Below are positions 1-12,430 of a DNA stretch of 64,000 nt, in pieces. Source of the DNA: Arthrobacter sp. U41. Lineage in GTDB: Bacteria > Actinomycetota > Actinomycetes > Actinomycetales > Micrococcaceae. Location of the stretch: assembly GCF_001750145.1 (NCBI RefSeq), contig NZ_CP015732.1, forward strand, positions 186,001-250,000, written 5' to 3'. Position 1 is the stretch's first letter, and each line of letters starts with the position of its first letter. The notes under the pieces were generated by a model. That model had not been told where the DNA came from. It searched no databases and worked only from the letters and a program-made list of their open reading frames with translations. A program made the position numbers and the translations under genes.

Positions 1-3000
1 GGATCGCTCTTGCCTTCCATGGCCGCCTGCGTCAGGACGCGGGTGGTCTCCTGGAAGGAAGCTGCGGACAGCCAGGACTCGGTCGCCAGGGACGCCTTGG
101 TGATGCCCATGAGCTCGGGACGGCCGGAAGCCGGCGTCTTGCCCTCGGACACAACGCGGCGGTTGGCATCCTCGAAACGGCTGCGCTCGGCGAGCTCGCC
201 GGGCAGCAGGTCCGATTCGCCGGACTCGATGACCGTGACGCGGCGCAGCATCTGGCGGACGATAACCTCGACGTGCTTGTCGTGGATACCGATGCCCTGG
301 CTGCGGTACACGCCCTGGACCTCGTCGACCAGGAACTTCTGCGCGGCACGGGGGCCCATGATGCGCAGAACCTGCTTGGGGTCGACCGGACCGTTGATGA
401 GCTTCTGGCCGACGCTGACGTGCTCGCCGTCTTCGATGAGAAGACGTGAACGGCGCAGGACCGGGTAAGCGATCTCTTCGGATCCGTCATCCGGGGTGAT
501 GACCAGGCGCATCTGGCGCTCGGACTCTTCGATGGTGATGCGGCCGGCTGCTTCAGCAATCGGTGCGACACCCTTCGGAGTACGGGCTTCGAAGAGCTCC
601 TGGATACGGGGCAGACCCTGGGTGATGTCGTCGCCACCGCTGGAGGAAACAGCACCACCGGTGTGGAACGTACGCATGGTCAGCTGGGTACCCGGCTCAC
701 CGATGGACTGCGCGGCGATGATGCCGACTGCCTCACCGATGTCGACGGTCTTGCCCGTGGCCAGCGAACGGCCGTAGCACAGGGCGCAGGTGCCGACGCT
801 GGACTCACAGGTGAGTACGGAGCGGACCTTGACCTCGGTGATGCCGGCTGCGAACAGTTCGGCAATGACGACGTCGCCGCAGTCGGTGCCGCCTGCTGCC
901 AGGACCTTGCCCTTGGAGTCAACGACATCCACGGCCAGGGTACGGGCGTACGCGCTGTTCTCGACGTTCTCGTCCAGGACCAGCTCGCCGTTGGCGTCAG
1001 CCACCGCGATGGCGGTCATGAGGCCGCGCTCGGTGCCGCAGTCCTCTTCGCGGACGATGACATCCTGCGACACGTCCACCAGACGACGGGTCAGGTAACC
1101 CGAGTTGGCGGTACGCAGCGCGGTGTCAGCCAGACCCTTACGGGCACCGTGCGTGGCGATGAAGTATTCCAGCACCGACAGGCCCTCGCGGTACGAGGAC
1201 TTGATCGGACGCGGGATGATCTCACCCTTAGGGTTGGCCACCAGGCCACGGATACCCGCGATCTGACGGACCTGCATCCAGTTACCACGTGCACCGGAGG
1301 ACACCATGCGGTTGATGGTGTTCATCGGGGACAGGTTGTCACGCATCGCCTGGGCGATCTCGTTCGTTGCCTTGTTCCAGATCTCGATCAGTTCCTGGCG
1401 ACGCTCGTCGTCGTCGATCAGGCCCTTGTCGTACTGGCCCTGGATCTTGGCAGCCATGGTCTCGTAACCGGCGAGGATCCGCGGCTTGTCCTTGGGCACC
1501 TCGATGTCGGAGATGGCGACGGTGACACCGGACCGGGTGGCCCAGTAGAAACCGGCATCCTTCAGGTTGTCCAGCGTTGCCGCCGTGACCACCTTCGGGT
1601 AGCGCTCGGCGAGATCGTTGACGATGGTGGACAGTTCGCCCTTGTCAGCAACGTTCTCAACCCACGGGTAGTCGGCGGGAAGCGTCTCGTTGAAGAGGAC
1701 CTGGCCCAGGGAGGTCTGGACGAGCACGGTCTGACCCGGCTCGTAACCTTCCGGAGCTTCCCAGCCGGCGTAAGGGACAAAGCCCTCCAGCCGGATCTTG
1801 ACCTGGGAGTTCAGGTGCAGCTCGTGCAGGTCGAACGCCATGATGGCTTCCGCGACGGAGGAGAAGATCCGGCCCTCGCCAGCTGAACCGACACGCTTGG
1901 TGGTCAGGTGGTAGAGGCCGATGATCATATCCTGCGAAGGCAGCGTCACCGGGCGGCCGTCAGACGGCTTCAGGATGTTGTTCGAGGACAGCATCAGGAT
2001 GCGGGCTTCGGCCTGGGCTTCGGGGCTCAGCGGCAGGTGCACTGCCATCTGGTCACCGTCGAAGTCAGCGTTGAAGGCGCCACAAACCAGCGGGTGAAGC
2101 TGGATTGCCTTGCCCTCAACAAGCTGCGGCTCGAACGCCTGGATGCCGAGACGGTGCAGGGTGGGTGCACGGTTCAGCAGCACCGGGTGCTCGGTGATGA
2201 TCTCTTCGAGGACATCCCAGACCTGCGGGCGGTAACGCTCGACCATCCGCTTGGCCGACTTGATGTTCTGCGCGTGGTTGAGGTCAACCAGGCGCTTCAT
2301 CACGAACGGCTTGAAGAGCTCCAGCGCCATCTGCTTCGGCAGGCCACACTGGTGCAGCTTCAGCTGCGGGCCGACGACGATCACGGAACGGCCGGAGTAG
2401 TCAACGCGCTTACCCAGGAGGTTCTGGCGGAAACGACCCTGCTTGCCCTTGAGCATATCGCTCAGGGACTTCAGCGGACGGTTGCCCGGTCCGGTGACCG
2501 GACGGCCGCGGCGGCCGTTGTCGAAGAGGCTGTCAACAGCTTCCTGAAGCATGCGCTTCTCGTTGTTGACGATGATCTCCGGAGCACCGAGATCAAGCAG
2601 GCGCTTGAGGCGGTTGTTGCGGTTGATCACGCGGCGGTAGAGGTCGTTGAGGTCGGAGGTCGCAAAGCGGCCACCGTCCAGCTGGACCATCGGGCGCAGT
2701 TCCGGCGGAATCACCGGGACAGCGTCCAGCACCATGCCGAGCGGGCTGTTGTTGGTCGTCAGGAACGCGTTGACCACCTTGAGCCGCTTCAGGGCGCGGG
2801 TCTTGCGCTGGCCCTTGCCGTTGGCAATGATGTCGCGGAGCATGTCCGACTCGGCCTGCATGTCGAAGTTCTCAAGACGCTTCTTGATCGCTTCGGCACC
2901 CATGGAGCCTTCGAAGTACATGCCGTAGCGGTCGCGCAGTTCGCGGTACAGGCCTTCGTCGCCTTCAAGGTCAGCGACCTTGAGGTTCTTGAACCGGTCC

Positions 3001-3668
3001 CAGACCTGCTCGAGGCGCTCGATTTCAGCATCCGCGCGCTTGCGGACGTTAGCCATCTGGCGGTCAGCGGAGTCGCGGGCCTTCTTCTTGTCGGCAGCCT
3101 TGGCGCCTTCGCCTTCGAGACGGGCAAGCTCGTTCTCGAGGTCGCGCGCGATCGTGGCGATGTCCGAGTCGCGGTTGTCGATCAGCTGCTTCTTCTCGAT
3201 GTCGTGCTCAACCTGGAGGTTGGGCAGTTCTTCGTGGCGGCTGTCGGCGTCGACGCTCGTGATCATGTAGGCAGCGAAGTAGATGACCTTTTCGAGGTCC
3301 TTCGGTGCCAGGTCCAGGAGGTAGCCCAGACGGGACGGAACACCCTTGAAGTACCAGATGTGCGTGACCGGGGCGGCCAGCTCGATGTGGCCCATGCGCT
3401 CACGGCGGACCTTGGCGCGGGTGACTTCAACGCCACACCGCTCGCAGATGATGCCCTTGAAGCGCACGCGCTTGTACTTACCGCAGTAGCACTCCCAGTC
3501 GCGGGACGGGCCGAAGATCTTCTCGCAGAAGAGGCCGTCCTTCTCAGGCTTGAGCGTGCGGTAGTTGATGGTTTCCGGCTTCTTAACCTCGCCGTAAGAC
3601 CAGCCACGGATGTCTTCCGCGGTGGCGAGGCCGATCTGCATGAGGCCGAAGGAGGATTCGCTGGACAT
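1..3668 (-). CDS. rpoC: RNA polymerase beta' subunit, partial (3' end outside window)
   Basis: Catalytic subunit of RNA polymerase, acting with the beta subunit encoded just upstream. The frame opens with ATG at 3668 ([14 protein letters not shown]...) and runs off base 1 without a stop. About 1,222 residues are present; the family is near 1,300, so roughly the last 75-80 residues are missing. The first zinc site is visible as Cys60, Cys62, Cys75 and Cys78. The catalytic [12 protein letters not shown] motif starts at about residue 533, with the three Mg-binding aspartates at 535, 537 and 539. A short AGGGA stands four bases before the ATG. The gene follows rpoB after a 104-base gap carrying a strong hairpin, so the two are almost certainly cotranscribed. 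Identification is certain. Confidence 0.98.
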   Translation of the reverse strand, partial: MSSESSFGLMQIGLATAEDIRGWSYGEVKKPETINYRTLKPEKDGLFCEKIFGPSRDWECYCGKYKRVRFKGIICERCGVEVTRAKVRRERMGHIELAAPVTHIWYFKGVPSRLGYLLDLAPKDLEKVIYFAAYMITSVDADSRHEELPNLQVEHDIEKKQLIDNRDSDIATIARDLENELARLEGEGAKAADKKKARDSADRQMANVRKRADAEIERLEQVWDRFKNLKVADLEGDEGLYRELRDRYGMYFEGSMGAEAIKKRLENFDMQAESDMLRDIIANGKGQRKTRALKRLKVVNAFLTTNNSPLGMVLDAVPVIPPELRPMVQLDGGRFATSDLNDLYRRVINRNNRLKRLLDLGAPEIIVNNEKRMLQEAVDSLFDNGRRGRPVTGPGNRPLKSLSDMLKGKQGRFRQNLLGKRVDYSGRSVIVVGPQLKLHQCGLPKQMALELFKPFVMKRLVDLNHAQNIKSAKRMVERYRPQVWDVLEEIITEHPVLLNRAPTLHRLGIQAFEPQLVEGKAIQLHPLVCGAFNADFDGDQMAVHLPLSPEAQAEARILMLSSNNILKPSDGRPVTLPSQDMIIGLYHLTTKRVGSAGEGRIFSSVAEAIMAFDLHELHLNSQVKIRLEGFVPYAGWEAPEGYEPGQTVLVQTSLGQVLFNETLPADYPWVENVADKGELSTIVNDLAERYPKVVTAATLDNLKDAGFYWATRSGVTVAISDIEVPKDKPRILAGYETMAAKIQGQYDKGLIDDDERRQELIEIWNKATNEIAQAMRDNLSPMNTINRMVSSGARGNWMQVRQIAGIRGLVANPKGEIIPRPIKSSYREGLSVLEYFIATHGARKGLADTALRTANSGYLTRRLVDVSQDVIVREEDCGTERGLMTAIAVADANGELVLDENVENSAYARTLAVDVVDSKGKVLAAGGTDCGDVVIAELFAAGITEVKVRSVLTCESSVGTCALCYGRSLATGKTVDIGEAVGIIAAQSIGEPGTQLTMRTFHTGGAVSSSGGDDITQGLPRIQELFEARTPKGVAPIAEAAGRITIEESERQMRLVITPDDGSEEIAYPVLRRSRLLIEDGEHVSVGQKLINGPVDPKQVLRIMGPRAAQKFLVDEVQGVYRSQGIGIHDKHVEVIVRQMLRRVTVIESGESDLLPGELAERSRFEDANRRVVSEGKTPASGRPELMGITKASLATESWLSAASFQETTRVLTQAAMEGKSD

Positions 3669-3733
3669 ATGGTCCCTGTTCTCTCTTGTTCTCTAAATTC
3701 TGAGGTCTTGGGTTACGGGAAGAGGGAGGAGTC

Positions 3734-3764
3734 CGACGACGGGCGGGGAAACCGCCCGCCGTCG
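3734..3764 (-). promoter_or_regulatory. Strong hairpin in the rpoB-rpoC intergenic RNA
   Basis: Two 13-base arms (3734-3746 and 3752-3764) enclose a 5-base loop. In the minus-strand transcript all 13 positions pair, one as G.U. No U-run follows on the minus strand, so it does not look like a plain terminator. An RNase processing site or a brake setting the rpoB:rpoC ratio is possible. Confidence 0.6.
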
Positions 3765-3772
3765 AACGCCTG

Positions 3773-7291
<3,519 letters not shown>

Positions 7292-7510
7292 GAGGGATCC
7301 TTCCACAGACCTTCAGGCGTTTTCAGATCTCCCCCGTTATGTACCCTGCAGAGTGACTCCGCAGCGCTACCAGTCCGGTTCCGCTATATGACCCGGGACC
7401 CGCGCCGCCCATGGTGGTGCCGTTGTTGACGGCACATTGATGGAGCAGCTGCCAGGCTAAGCCCACCGCTATATGAAGGCTGAAGATAAACAGGGAAGAC
7501 GCAAATATCT

Positions 7511-7539
7511 ACGATACGGCAAAGCAACCTACTTGTCTA
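7511..7539 (-). promoter_or_regulatory. Predicted sigma70-type promoter of rpoB
   Basis: On the minus strand TAGACA (7534-7539) is separated by 17 bases from TATCGT (7511-7516), matching the housekeeping consensus at 5/6 and 4/6 positions. Transcription would start near 7504. This fits the need for an independent promoter where rpoB is separated from rplL. Confidence 0.5.
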
Positions 7540-7677
7540 CCCCACTTCGCCCGGGATTGCAAGCACTGCCCCGGGTCCCGGATCGGAGGGCCGTCCGCGG
7601 GCCGCGCATCCCGCAGACGGCCAGCCAGACGGCCAGCCGGACGGACAACAGCGGGCCAACAGTGGGCCAAATGGCCC

Positions 7678-7693
7678 CGTGACGGGGGTCACG
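7678..7693. promoter_or_regulatory. CGTGAC-N4-GTCACG palindrome upstream of the thiolase gene
   Basis: A perfect 6-base inverted repeat with four intervening G residues lies 42 bases before the thiolase ATG. Its place and symmetry suggest a binding site for a dimeric regulator of fatty-acid or acyl-CoA genes. The regulator is not identifiable from the window. Confidence 0.4.
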
Positions 7694-7734
7694 ATAACCT
7701 TGCTGTATATCGTTCAAGATCGGAAGAGAAAACC

Positions 7735-8934
7735 ATGAGCAACTCTGCAGACGACAATGATGTTGTCATCCTCGCCGCCGCCCGCACACCCCAGGGGCGC
7801 CTCAACGGGCAGCTCGCCAGCTTCACGGCAGTGGAGCTCGGCGCCCACGCCATCCGGGCGGCACTGGCCGCCAGCGGGGTGAAGGCCGAGCAGGTGGACT
7901 CGGTGATCATGGGCCAGGTGCTGCAGGCCGGAGCCGGCCAGAACCCGGCCCGCCAGAGCGCCATCGGCGCCGGCATCGGCTGGAACGTTCCCACCGTGAC
8001 CATCAACAAGGTCTGCCTGTCGGGGCTGACGGCGGTGATCGATGCGGCCCGGATGATCCGCGCCGGTGACGCGACCGTCGTCGTCGCCGGCGGCCAGGAG
8101 TCAATGACCCGCGCGCCGCACATCCTCCCGGGCTCCCGGCAGGGCTGGACGTACGGGACCGTCCAGGCGCTCGACGTCGCAGCCCATGACGGACTGACCG
8201 ACGCGTTCGACGGGCACTCCATGGGATTGTCGACCGAGAGCAAGAACCTGACCCTGGGGATTGACCGCACCTCCCAGGATGAGGTGGCGGCAGCGTCCCA
8301 CCAGCGCGCCGCCCGTGCCGCCAAGGACGGCGTGTTCGACGGCGAGATCGCCCCGATCAGCGTCAAGCAGCGCAAGGGCGACCCGATTATCCTGGCCGCG
8401 GATGAAGGCATCCGGCCGGACACCACCGTCGGCTCGCTGGCCGCCCTGCGGGCAGCGTTCGTCACGGACGGCACCATCACCGCCGGGAACTCCTCCCCCC
8501 TGTCCGACGGCGCCTCCGCCCTTGTGCTCTCCTCGCGGAAGTTTGCCCGGGACAACGGCCTCGAGTACCTCGCCGTCGTCGGCAAGCCCGGGCAGGTCGC
8601 CGGTCCGGACAACTCGCTGCACTCCCAGCCCTCCAACGCGATCCGGAGCGCCCTGCACAAGGCCGGCTGGTCCCCCGCCGACCTGGACTTCATCGAGATC
8701 AACGAGGCCTTCGGCTCGGTGGCAGTGCAGTCCCTCAAGGACCTCGACTACCCGCTGGAGAAGTGCAATATCCACGGCGGGGCGATCGCGATGGGCCACC
8801 CGATCGGGGCCTCCGGCGCCAGGCTTGCCCTGCATGCGGCGCACGAGCTGAAGCGGCGCGGTGCCGGCAAGGCGGCGGTGTCCCTGTGCGGCGGCGGCGG
8901 CCAGGGCGAAGCGCTCCTGCTCTACCGCGACTGA
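7735..8934 (+). CDS. Acetyl-CoA C-acetyltransferase (thiolase)
   Basis: A 399-residue thiolase, normal length for the family, catalysing reversible condensation of two acetyl-CoA to acetoacetyl-CoA or thiolysis of 3-ketoacyl-CoA. The nucleophile Cys94 lies in NKVCLSG, His355 in GHPIGASGAR, and the second catalytic Cys385 in SLCGGGGQGEA. A GGAAGAG sequence precedes the ATG. The gene is on the opposite strand to rpoB and rplL, and runs into ybaK after four bases, so it is an insertion in the ribosomal-protein/RNA-polymerase block. The sequence cannot decide whether it serves degradation or biosynthesis. Confidence 0.93.
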   Translation: MSNSADDNDVVILAAARTPQGRLNGQLASFTAVELGAHAIRAALAASGVKAEQVDSVIMGQVLQAGAGQNPARQSAIGAGIGWNVPTVTINKVCLSGLTAVIDAARMIRAGDATVVVAGGQESMTRAPHILPGSRQGWTYGTVQALDVAAHDGLTDAFDGHSMGLSTESKNLTLGIDRTSQDEVAAASHQRAARAAKDGVFDGEIAPISVKQRKGDPIILAADEGIRPDTTVGSLAALRAAFVTDGTITAGNSSPLSDGASALVLSSRKFARDNGLEYLAVVGKPGQVAGPDNSLHSQPSNAIRSALHKAGWSPADLDFIEINEAFGSVAVQSLKDLDYPLEKCNIHGGAIAMGHPIGASGARLALHAAHELKRRGAGKAAVSLCGGGGQGEALLLYRD

Positions 8935-8938
8935 TCCC

Positions 8939-9448
8939 ATGACGGACCCCGCAGCCCCGGCAACGGGAGCGGCTGGAGACGGTGTCGGCCGGGAGCGGTT
9001 CCTGACCGACGCCGCCGCCCGCGGCCTCAGCGTCCAGCTCGTCGAGCGCCTGGCCGCCGGCAGCCTCGAGGAGGCGGCTAAGATCCTCGGCATCCAGCCC
9101 GGGGACATCGTCAAGTCGCTGGTGGTCAAACACAAGGACGGCAGCTACCTGTTCGCGCTGATTCCCGGCGACCGGCAGATTTCCTGGCCCAAGCTCCGGT
9201 CGCTGCTTGGGGTCAACAAGCTCTCGCTCCCGACGGCGGACGCCGCCCTGGCTGCGACCGGCTACGAGCGCGGCACCATCACCCCGCTCGGGAGCACCGT
9301 GGCCTGGCCGGTGTACGCGGACCGGAGCATCACCGGCCGCCGGATTTCCATGGGCGCCGGCCAGCACGGCTACAGCGCCTTCGTGGACGCCGATGCCCTG
9401 ACCGCAGCGCTCGACGCCGTCGTCGCCGACATCTCCGAACCGAACTGA
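8939..9448 (+). CDS. YbaK/EbsC-type aminoacyl-tRNA deacylase
   Basis: A 169-residue YbaK-domain protein. The family hydrolyses mischarged tRNAs, typically Cys-tRNA(Pro). The domain spans about residues 25-160; the conserved lysine of the active site is Lys59 in GDIVKSLVV, and the terminal GAGQHGYSAF segment fits the family. The ATG at 8939 is four bases after the thiolase stop, so the two genes are probably cotranscribed. An earlier ATG at 8861 would add residues encoded inside the thiolase gene and is rejected. The gene converges on rplL across two large hairpins. The exact substrate is inferred from the family. Confidence 0.88.
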   Translation: MTDPAAPATGAAGDGVGRERFLTDAAARGLSVQLVERLAAGSLEEAAKILGIQPGDIVKSLVVKHKDGSYLFALIPGDRQISWPKLRSLLGVNKLSLPTADAALAATGYERGTITPLGSTVAWPVYADRSITGRRISMGAGQHGYSAFVDADALTAALDAVVADISEPN

Positions 9449-9511
9449 CTCCCCCACCAGGCCGGCCCGCCGACCTGGCACACCCGGGTTAACACCTCCG
9501 GGTTAACACCA

Positions 9512-9574
9512 CAACGCGGGGTCACTTCCGGCCCATCCCGACGCCTGGGATGGGCCGGAAGTGACCCCGCGTTG
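9512..9574. repeat. Perfect 28-bp inverted repeat between convergent genes
   Basis: Arms 9512-9539 and 9547-9574 are exact reverse complements around a 7-base loop. The element lies between the convergent ybaK and rplL genes. There is no U-run on either side, so it is not a classic terminator. It may be a dispersed palindromic repeat of the REP type that also stops converging transcription. Confidence 0.75.
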
Positions 9575-9618
9575 CTGTTGAGAGGCGGTGCCGGGGCCGA
9601 CTTTAGGCCCGGAACGCA

Positions 9619-9652
9619 GGAAGCCCCGCCCACCGGAGTGGACGGGGCTTCC
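9619..9652 (-). terminator. Hairpin downstream of rplL
   Basis: Two 15-base arms (9619-9633, 9638-9652) around CGGA, fully paired in the minus-strand RNA with one G.U. It sits 50 bases after the rplL stop. The U-tract is poor, as is common in high-GC actinobacteria. Confidence 0.55.
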
Positions 9653-9702
9653 CGGAGCGGAACGGGAACGCGGGGTTCCCGGACAGTTCCTGAAGCGGCG
9701 AG

Positions 9703-10077
9703 TTACTTGAGGGTAACGCGAGCGCCGGCTTCTTCGAGCTGTGCAACAGCCTTCTCGGCAGCTTCCTTGGTGACGCCTTCGAGGATGGCCTTCGGAGCGC
9801 TGTCAACAACGTCCTTGGCTTCCTTGAGGCCCAGGGAAGTGATGGCGCGAACTTCCTTGATGACTGCAATCTTCTTGTCGCCCGGGTGCTCCAGGATGAC
9901 GTCGAATGCGGTCTGCTCTTCTTCTTCGACAGCGCCGCCGGCAGCGGGGCCAGCAACTGCAACAGCAGCAGCCGTAACTTCGAAGGTCTCTTCGAAGAGC
10001 TTAACGAACTCGGAGAGCTCGATGATGGTCAGTTCCTTGAAAGCTTCAATGAGCTCTTCGTTGGTGAGCTTCGCCAT
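9703..10077 (-). CDS. rplL: 50S ribosomal protein L7/L12
   Basis: Stalk protein of the large ribosomal subunit, 124 residues as expected. The N-terminal dimerisation helix pair (1-30), the Ala/Gly hinge (residues 37-50, [12 protein letters not shown]) and the C-terminal factor-binding domain (about 55-124, including [11 protein letters not shown]) are all present. It lies 73 bases downstream of rplJ and is cotranscribed with it from the leader at 10760-11013. A hairpin follows at 9619-9652, separating it from rpoB. Confidence 0.97.
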   Translation of the reverse strand: MAKLTNEELIEAFKELTIIELSEFVKLFEETFEVTAAAVAVAGPAAGGAVEEEEQTAFDVILEHPGDKKIAVIKEVRAITSLGLKEAKDVVDSAPKAILEGVTKEAAEKAVAQLEEAGARVTLK

Positions 10078-10150
10078 GGTGTGGCGTCCTTCCTATAGTG
10101 GTGCTCGGCGGCCGGAGCCGTGCCTTCGCACCGGAGTCTGGTTTAGAGAG

Positions 10151-10759
10151 TTAGTTCTCTTCGGGGGCTGCGGCGTCGGCCGGAGCTTCAACTGCTGCAT
10201 CTGCCGGAGCTTCAGCTGCTGCGTCGGCCGGAGCTTCTTCAGCGGCGGGCGCTTCGGCTTCAGCCGGCGCGCCGTTCTCTTCTTCAAGCTTGAGGCGCAG
10301 CGCGTCGATGATGCGTACAGCGGCGGCGGCAGGAGCCTTGAGGATGCCTGCAACCTTGGCGAGCTGCAGCTCGCGGGACTCGAGTGCTGCCAGGGCAGCA
10401 ACTTCGCTGGCGTTCAGTGCTTTGCCCTCGAAGTAACCGGTCTTGATAACCAGCTGCTTGTTGGTCTTGGCAAAATCCGTCAGGCTCTTGGCAGCGGCAA
10501 CTGCGTCACCCTTGATGAACGCGATTGCAGTGGGGCCGGCGAGCTGACCGTCGAATGCTTCGACACCAGCTTCCTTGGCTGCAATGGCGGTCAGGGTGTT
10601 CTTGACGACCGAGAACTTGGTGTCCTGGCCGAGAGAGACACGCAGCTGCTTGAGCTGTGCAACGGTGAGCCCGCGGTATTCGGTCAGGACAGCGGCGTTC
10701 GATTCCTTGAAATCGTTAGTGATCTCAGCTACTGCTGAAACCTTGCTAGGCGTTGCCAT
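10151..10759 (-). CDS. rplJ: 50S ribosomal protein L10
   Basis: L10 anchors the L7/L12 dimers on the large subunit. The ATG at 10759 (MATPSKVSAV) gives 202 residues and has AAGGAGG about five bases upstream; upstream extension in the same frame reads through the structured leader and is rejected. The core L10 domain is at about 1-165. Residues 165-202 form an unusually Ala/Glu/Pro-rich tail with repeated EAPADAA units, seen also in the DNA as short GCTTC-type repeats. Cotranscribed with rplL. Regulation by L10 binding its own leader is expected for the family. Confidence 0.96.
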   Translation of the reverse strand: MATPSKVSAVAEITNDFKESNAAVLTEYRGLTVAQLKQLRVSLGQDTKFSVVKNTLTAIAAKEAGVEAFDGQLAGPTAIAFIKGDAVAAAKSLTDFAKTNKQLVIKTGYFEGKALNASEVAALAALESRELQLAKVAGILKAPAAAAVRIIDALRLKLEEENGAPAEAEAPAAEEAPADAAAEAPADAAVEAPADAAAPEEN

Positions 10760-11013
10760 AACCCTCCTTCCGGGGATAGTGCCGGTGATTCCCGGTCCCC
10801 GCTCAAAAGAGCTAAAAACTAAAAAACGCCCCGCGCAGATGCACGGGGCTTGTCTCGACGCAGTCCATGACTGCGGAGCTTTGCTTCGTTCACCTGCGCC
10901 GGCCGCCCTATGTTCAGGGTCCTTCGTCTGGAGATCCACTGGCTCTCCCGGCGCGACTACAGAATTGAGTCTTGCTTGGGAGAGTGGATTTCCAACAACC
11001 GACGGTCTTTGGT
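10760..11013 (-). promoter_or_regulatory. rplJ leader RNA (L10 leader type)
   Basis: About 250 bases of 5' leader between the predicted promoter and rplJ. It contains the GGCGCAGGTGAAC-type segment near 10890-10905 that is usual in L10 leaders, several nested stems, and then a terminator-like hairpin at 10811-10849. This is the expected architecture for autogenous control of rplJL by the L10-L7/L12 complex. The assignment rests on position and motif, not on a covariance search. Confidence 0.65.
10811..10849 (-). terminator. Attenuator-like terminator inside the rplJ leader
   Basis: In the minus-strand RNA a 9-10 bp GC-rich stem (10828-10837 with 10840-10849) is followed directly by GTTTTTTAGTTTTTAG. 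This is the best intrinsic terminator in the ribosomal block, yet it lies upstream of rplJ and on the same strand. Conditional termination (attenuation) is therefore likely. Confidence 0.65.
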
Positions 11014-11019
11014 CCCCCC

Positions 11020-11049
11020 AGCTTACGCGAGACGGGGCGTGTGCTCCAA
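11020..11049 (-). promoter_or_regulatory. Predicted rplJL promoter
   Basis: TTGGAG (11044-11049) and TAAGCT (11020-11025) on the minus strand, 18 bases apart, place the start near 11013 and give the leader described above. Confidence 0.45.
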
Positions 11050-11081
11050 ATCGGGCACCCGAGTGCTGTTGAGCCGGCCGC

Positions 11082-12191
11082 TCAGCTGACGCTGGGGCTG
11101 AAATCCGGGAGTTCCTTTTGCCAGATGCCCGTCACCCCGGCGGTGGTGAATCCAAGCTGCCGGTTGACGGTGAGCAGGTAACGGTTTTCCGGGGCGTTCC
11201 AGGTGTACAGGACCCGGGCATCCGGAAACTGCTCCGAGAGCCTCTCCATGTTCGAGAGCTTGATCAGCAGGCCCAGCTTGTTGCCTCGGTGCTCGCTCAG
11301 GACCACGGTATCGTCCTGGAACACGACGTCGGGGCGCAGCGCGAGCACGCTGATGGTGGTCAGGCCAACGAGCTCGCCGCTGGCAATGTGTTCGACGGCG
11401 GTGACCACCGTACGGCGTCCCTGTGCGATGGCGACGTCCTCGGCCTGGCGGAGGATGCCGGCGTCGAACACCATGCCCGCGTCCTCGACGCCGGGCACCC
11501 CGTCCTCGCCGGCGCTGTTTTCCAGCGCGACGACGGCCTCGAGCCACGGGTCCGGGCACCGGTCCGTCCAGTGGTGCAGGCGGTAACGGCCCGCGTTGGC
11601 TTCCTCGGCCTCGGTTTCCAGTTCCTCCACCAGCACACTATCGAGGGGCAGCGCACAGGCGCTGAACTGTTCGATGTGCTGCAGGGTGTAGCCGCTGCGC
11701 CGGGCAAACTCCACTTCCCGGCTGTCCACCGGGACAAACCCGAGACCCGTCCCCGGCACCAGCTGGCCAGCTTCGCTGTCGCCCAGTGAAGCGCTCGGAT
11801 GGTTCGTGTCGATCAGGATGGTGTGGCGGCCCTCGTCACGGGCGAAGTGCTCCGCGGCTTCGAGCAGGTGCCGGCCCACTCCCCGGCCCTGGAACTCCGG
11901 CAGGACGTCGAGGGCAAATTCGGCCAGGTCGAGGTTTTCCGACAGCGGCAACGCAATGTCGACGGTCCCGACGATCTCGCCGCCGATCTTGGCCACCAGG
12001 ATGACCTGGCGCTCGTACGGGTCCGCCATTTCCAGCAGTTTTTCCCGCGGCGCGTACGCGAGGTCGTCACTCCCCCAGGTCTGCATGCGCACTTTGCGTC
12101 CCACTTCAACGGCGGCAATGAAGTCAGCTGCGTCCTGCCCGTCAAGGGAATCGGGGATCCACAGCTGTTCAATCCGTACGTCGTTTGCCAT
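11082..12191 (-). CDS. Tandem GNAT-family N-acetyltransferase
   Basis: 369 residues with two GNAT folds. The first carries the acetyl-CoA loop in QGRGVGRHLLE (around residues 100-115). The second has HRGNKLGLLIKL near residue 310 and ends with the NRYLLTVNRQLGF block typical of the C-terminal repeat. The substrate is unknown; the fold is shared with mycothiol synthase and aminoglycoside-type acetyltransferases. I start at MANDVRIEQL (ATG 12191); in-frame ATGs slightly upstream (12200-12203) remain possible. It lies on the same strand between rplA and rplJ, but behind the rplA terminator and ahead of the rplJ promoter. It is therefore an inserted, separately expressed gene. Confidence 0.85.
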   Translation of the reverse strand: MANDVRIEQLWIPDSLDGQDAADFIAAVEVGRKVRMQTWGSDDLAYAPREKLLEMADPYERQVILVAKIGGEIVGTVDIALPLSENLDLAEFALDVLPEFQGRGVGRHLLEAAEHFARDEGRHTILIDTNHPSASLGDSEAGQLVPGTGLGFVPVDSREVEFARRSGYTLQHIEQFSACALPLDSVLVEELETEAEEANAGRYRLHHWTDRCPDPWLEAVVALENSAGEDGVPGVEDAGMVFDAGILRQAEDVAIAQGRRTVVTAVEHIASGELVGLTTISVLALRPDVVFQDDTVVLSEHRGNKLGLLIKLSNMERLSEQFPDARVLYTWNAPENRYLLTVNRQLGFTTAGVTGIWQKELPDFSPSVS

Positions 12192-12367
12192 AGAGGGCAT
12201 CATCCCAGCCGTTCTGCCGTCCACCACGGGTACCGGAAACCCGGCATTGGCCGGACTTTCCCTCGCCAGCATATGCCGGTTTCGGCCACCGTTCCATCGG
12301 TGGCCCGACGACCACCCGGTGAATGCGGCGGATGGTGGGGACAGTCTAAGCGGCCTCCGGAATGCGG

Positions 12368-12401
12368 AAAAGACCGTCCCGCGGGTGCGGGACGGTCTTT
12401 T
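12368..12401 (-). terminator. rplKA terminator
   Basis: Fifteen-base arms (12368-12382, 12387-12401) around GGGT, with AAAA before and TTTT after. It can act in both directions and lies 30 bases after the rplA stop. Confidence 0.85.
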
Positions 12402-12430
12402 CTATTGCCTGATTGTGAGGCAGCTGAAGC

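Larger units (their letters stand above)
7292..7734. other. Divergent intergenic region between rpoB and the thiolase gene
   Basis: These 443 bases carry the rpoB promoter and leader of roughly 210 bases on the minus strand, and the thiolase promoter on the plus strand. An 11-base direct repeat CCGCTATATGA occurs at 7381-7391 and 7466-7476; read on the minus strand it contains CATATAG and could mark alternative -10 boxes. A short GACGGCCAGCC repeat lies near 7614-7645. I see no further gene. Confidence 0.5.

Noticed and set aside
8101..9135. Minus-strand frames opposite the thiolase and ybaK genes
   Set aside because: They overlap clear coding sequence and have low-complexity, non-homologous translations.
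10760..10939. Sixty-residue N-terminal extension of rplJ
   Set aside because: It translates the structured leader and terminator; the internal ATG at 10759 has AAGGAGG and matches the L10 N-terminus.
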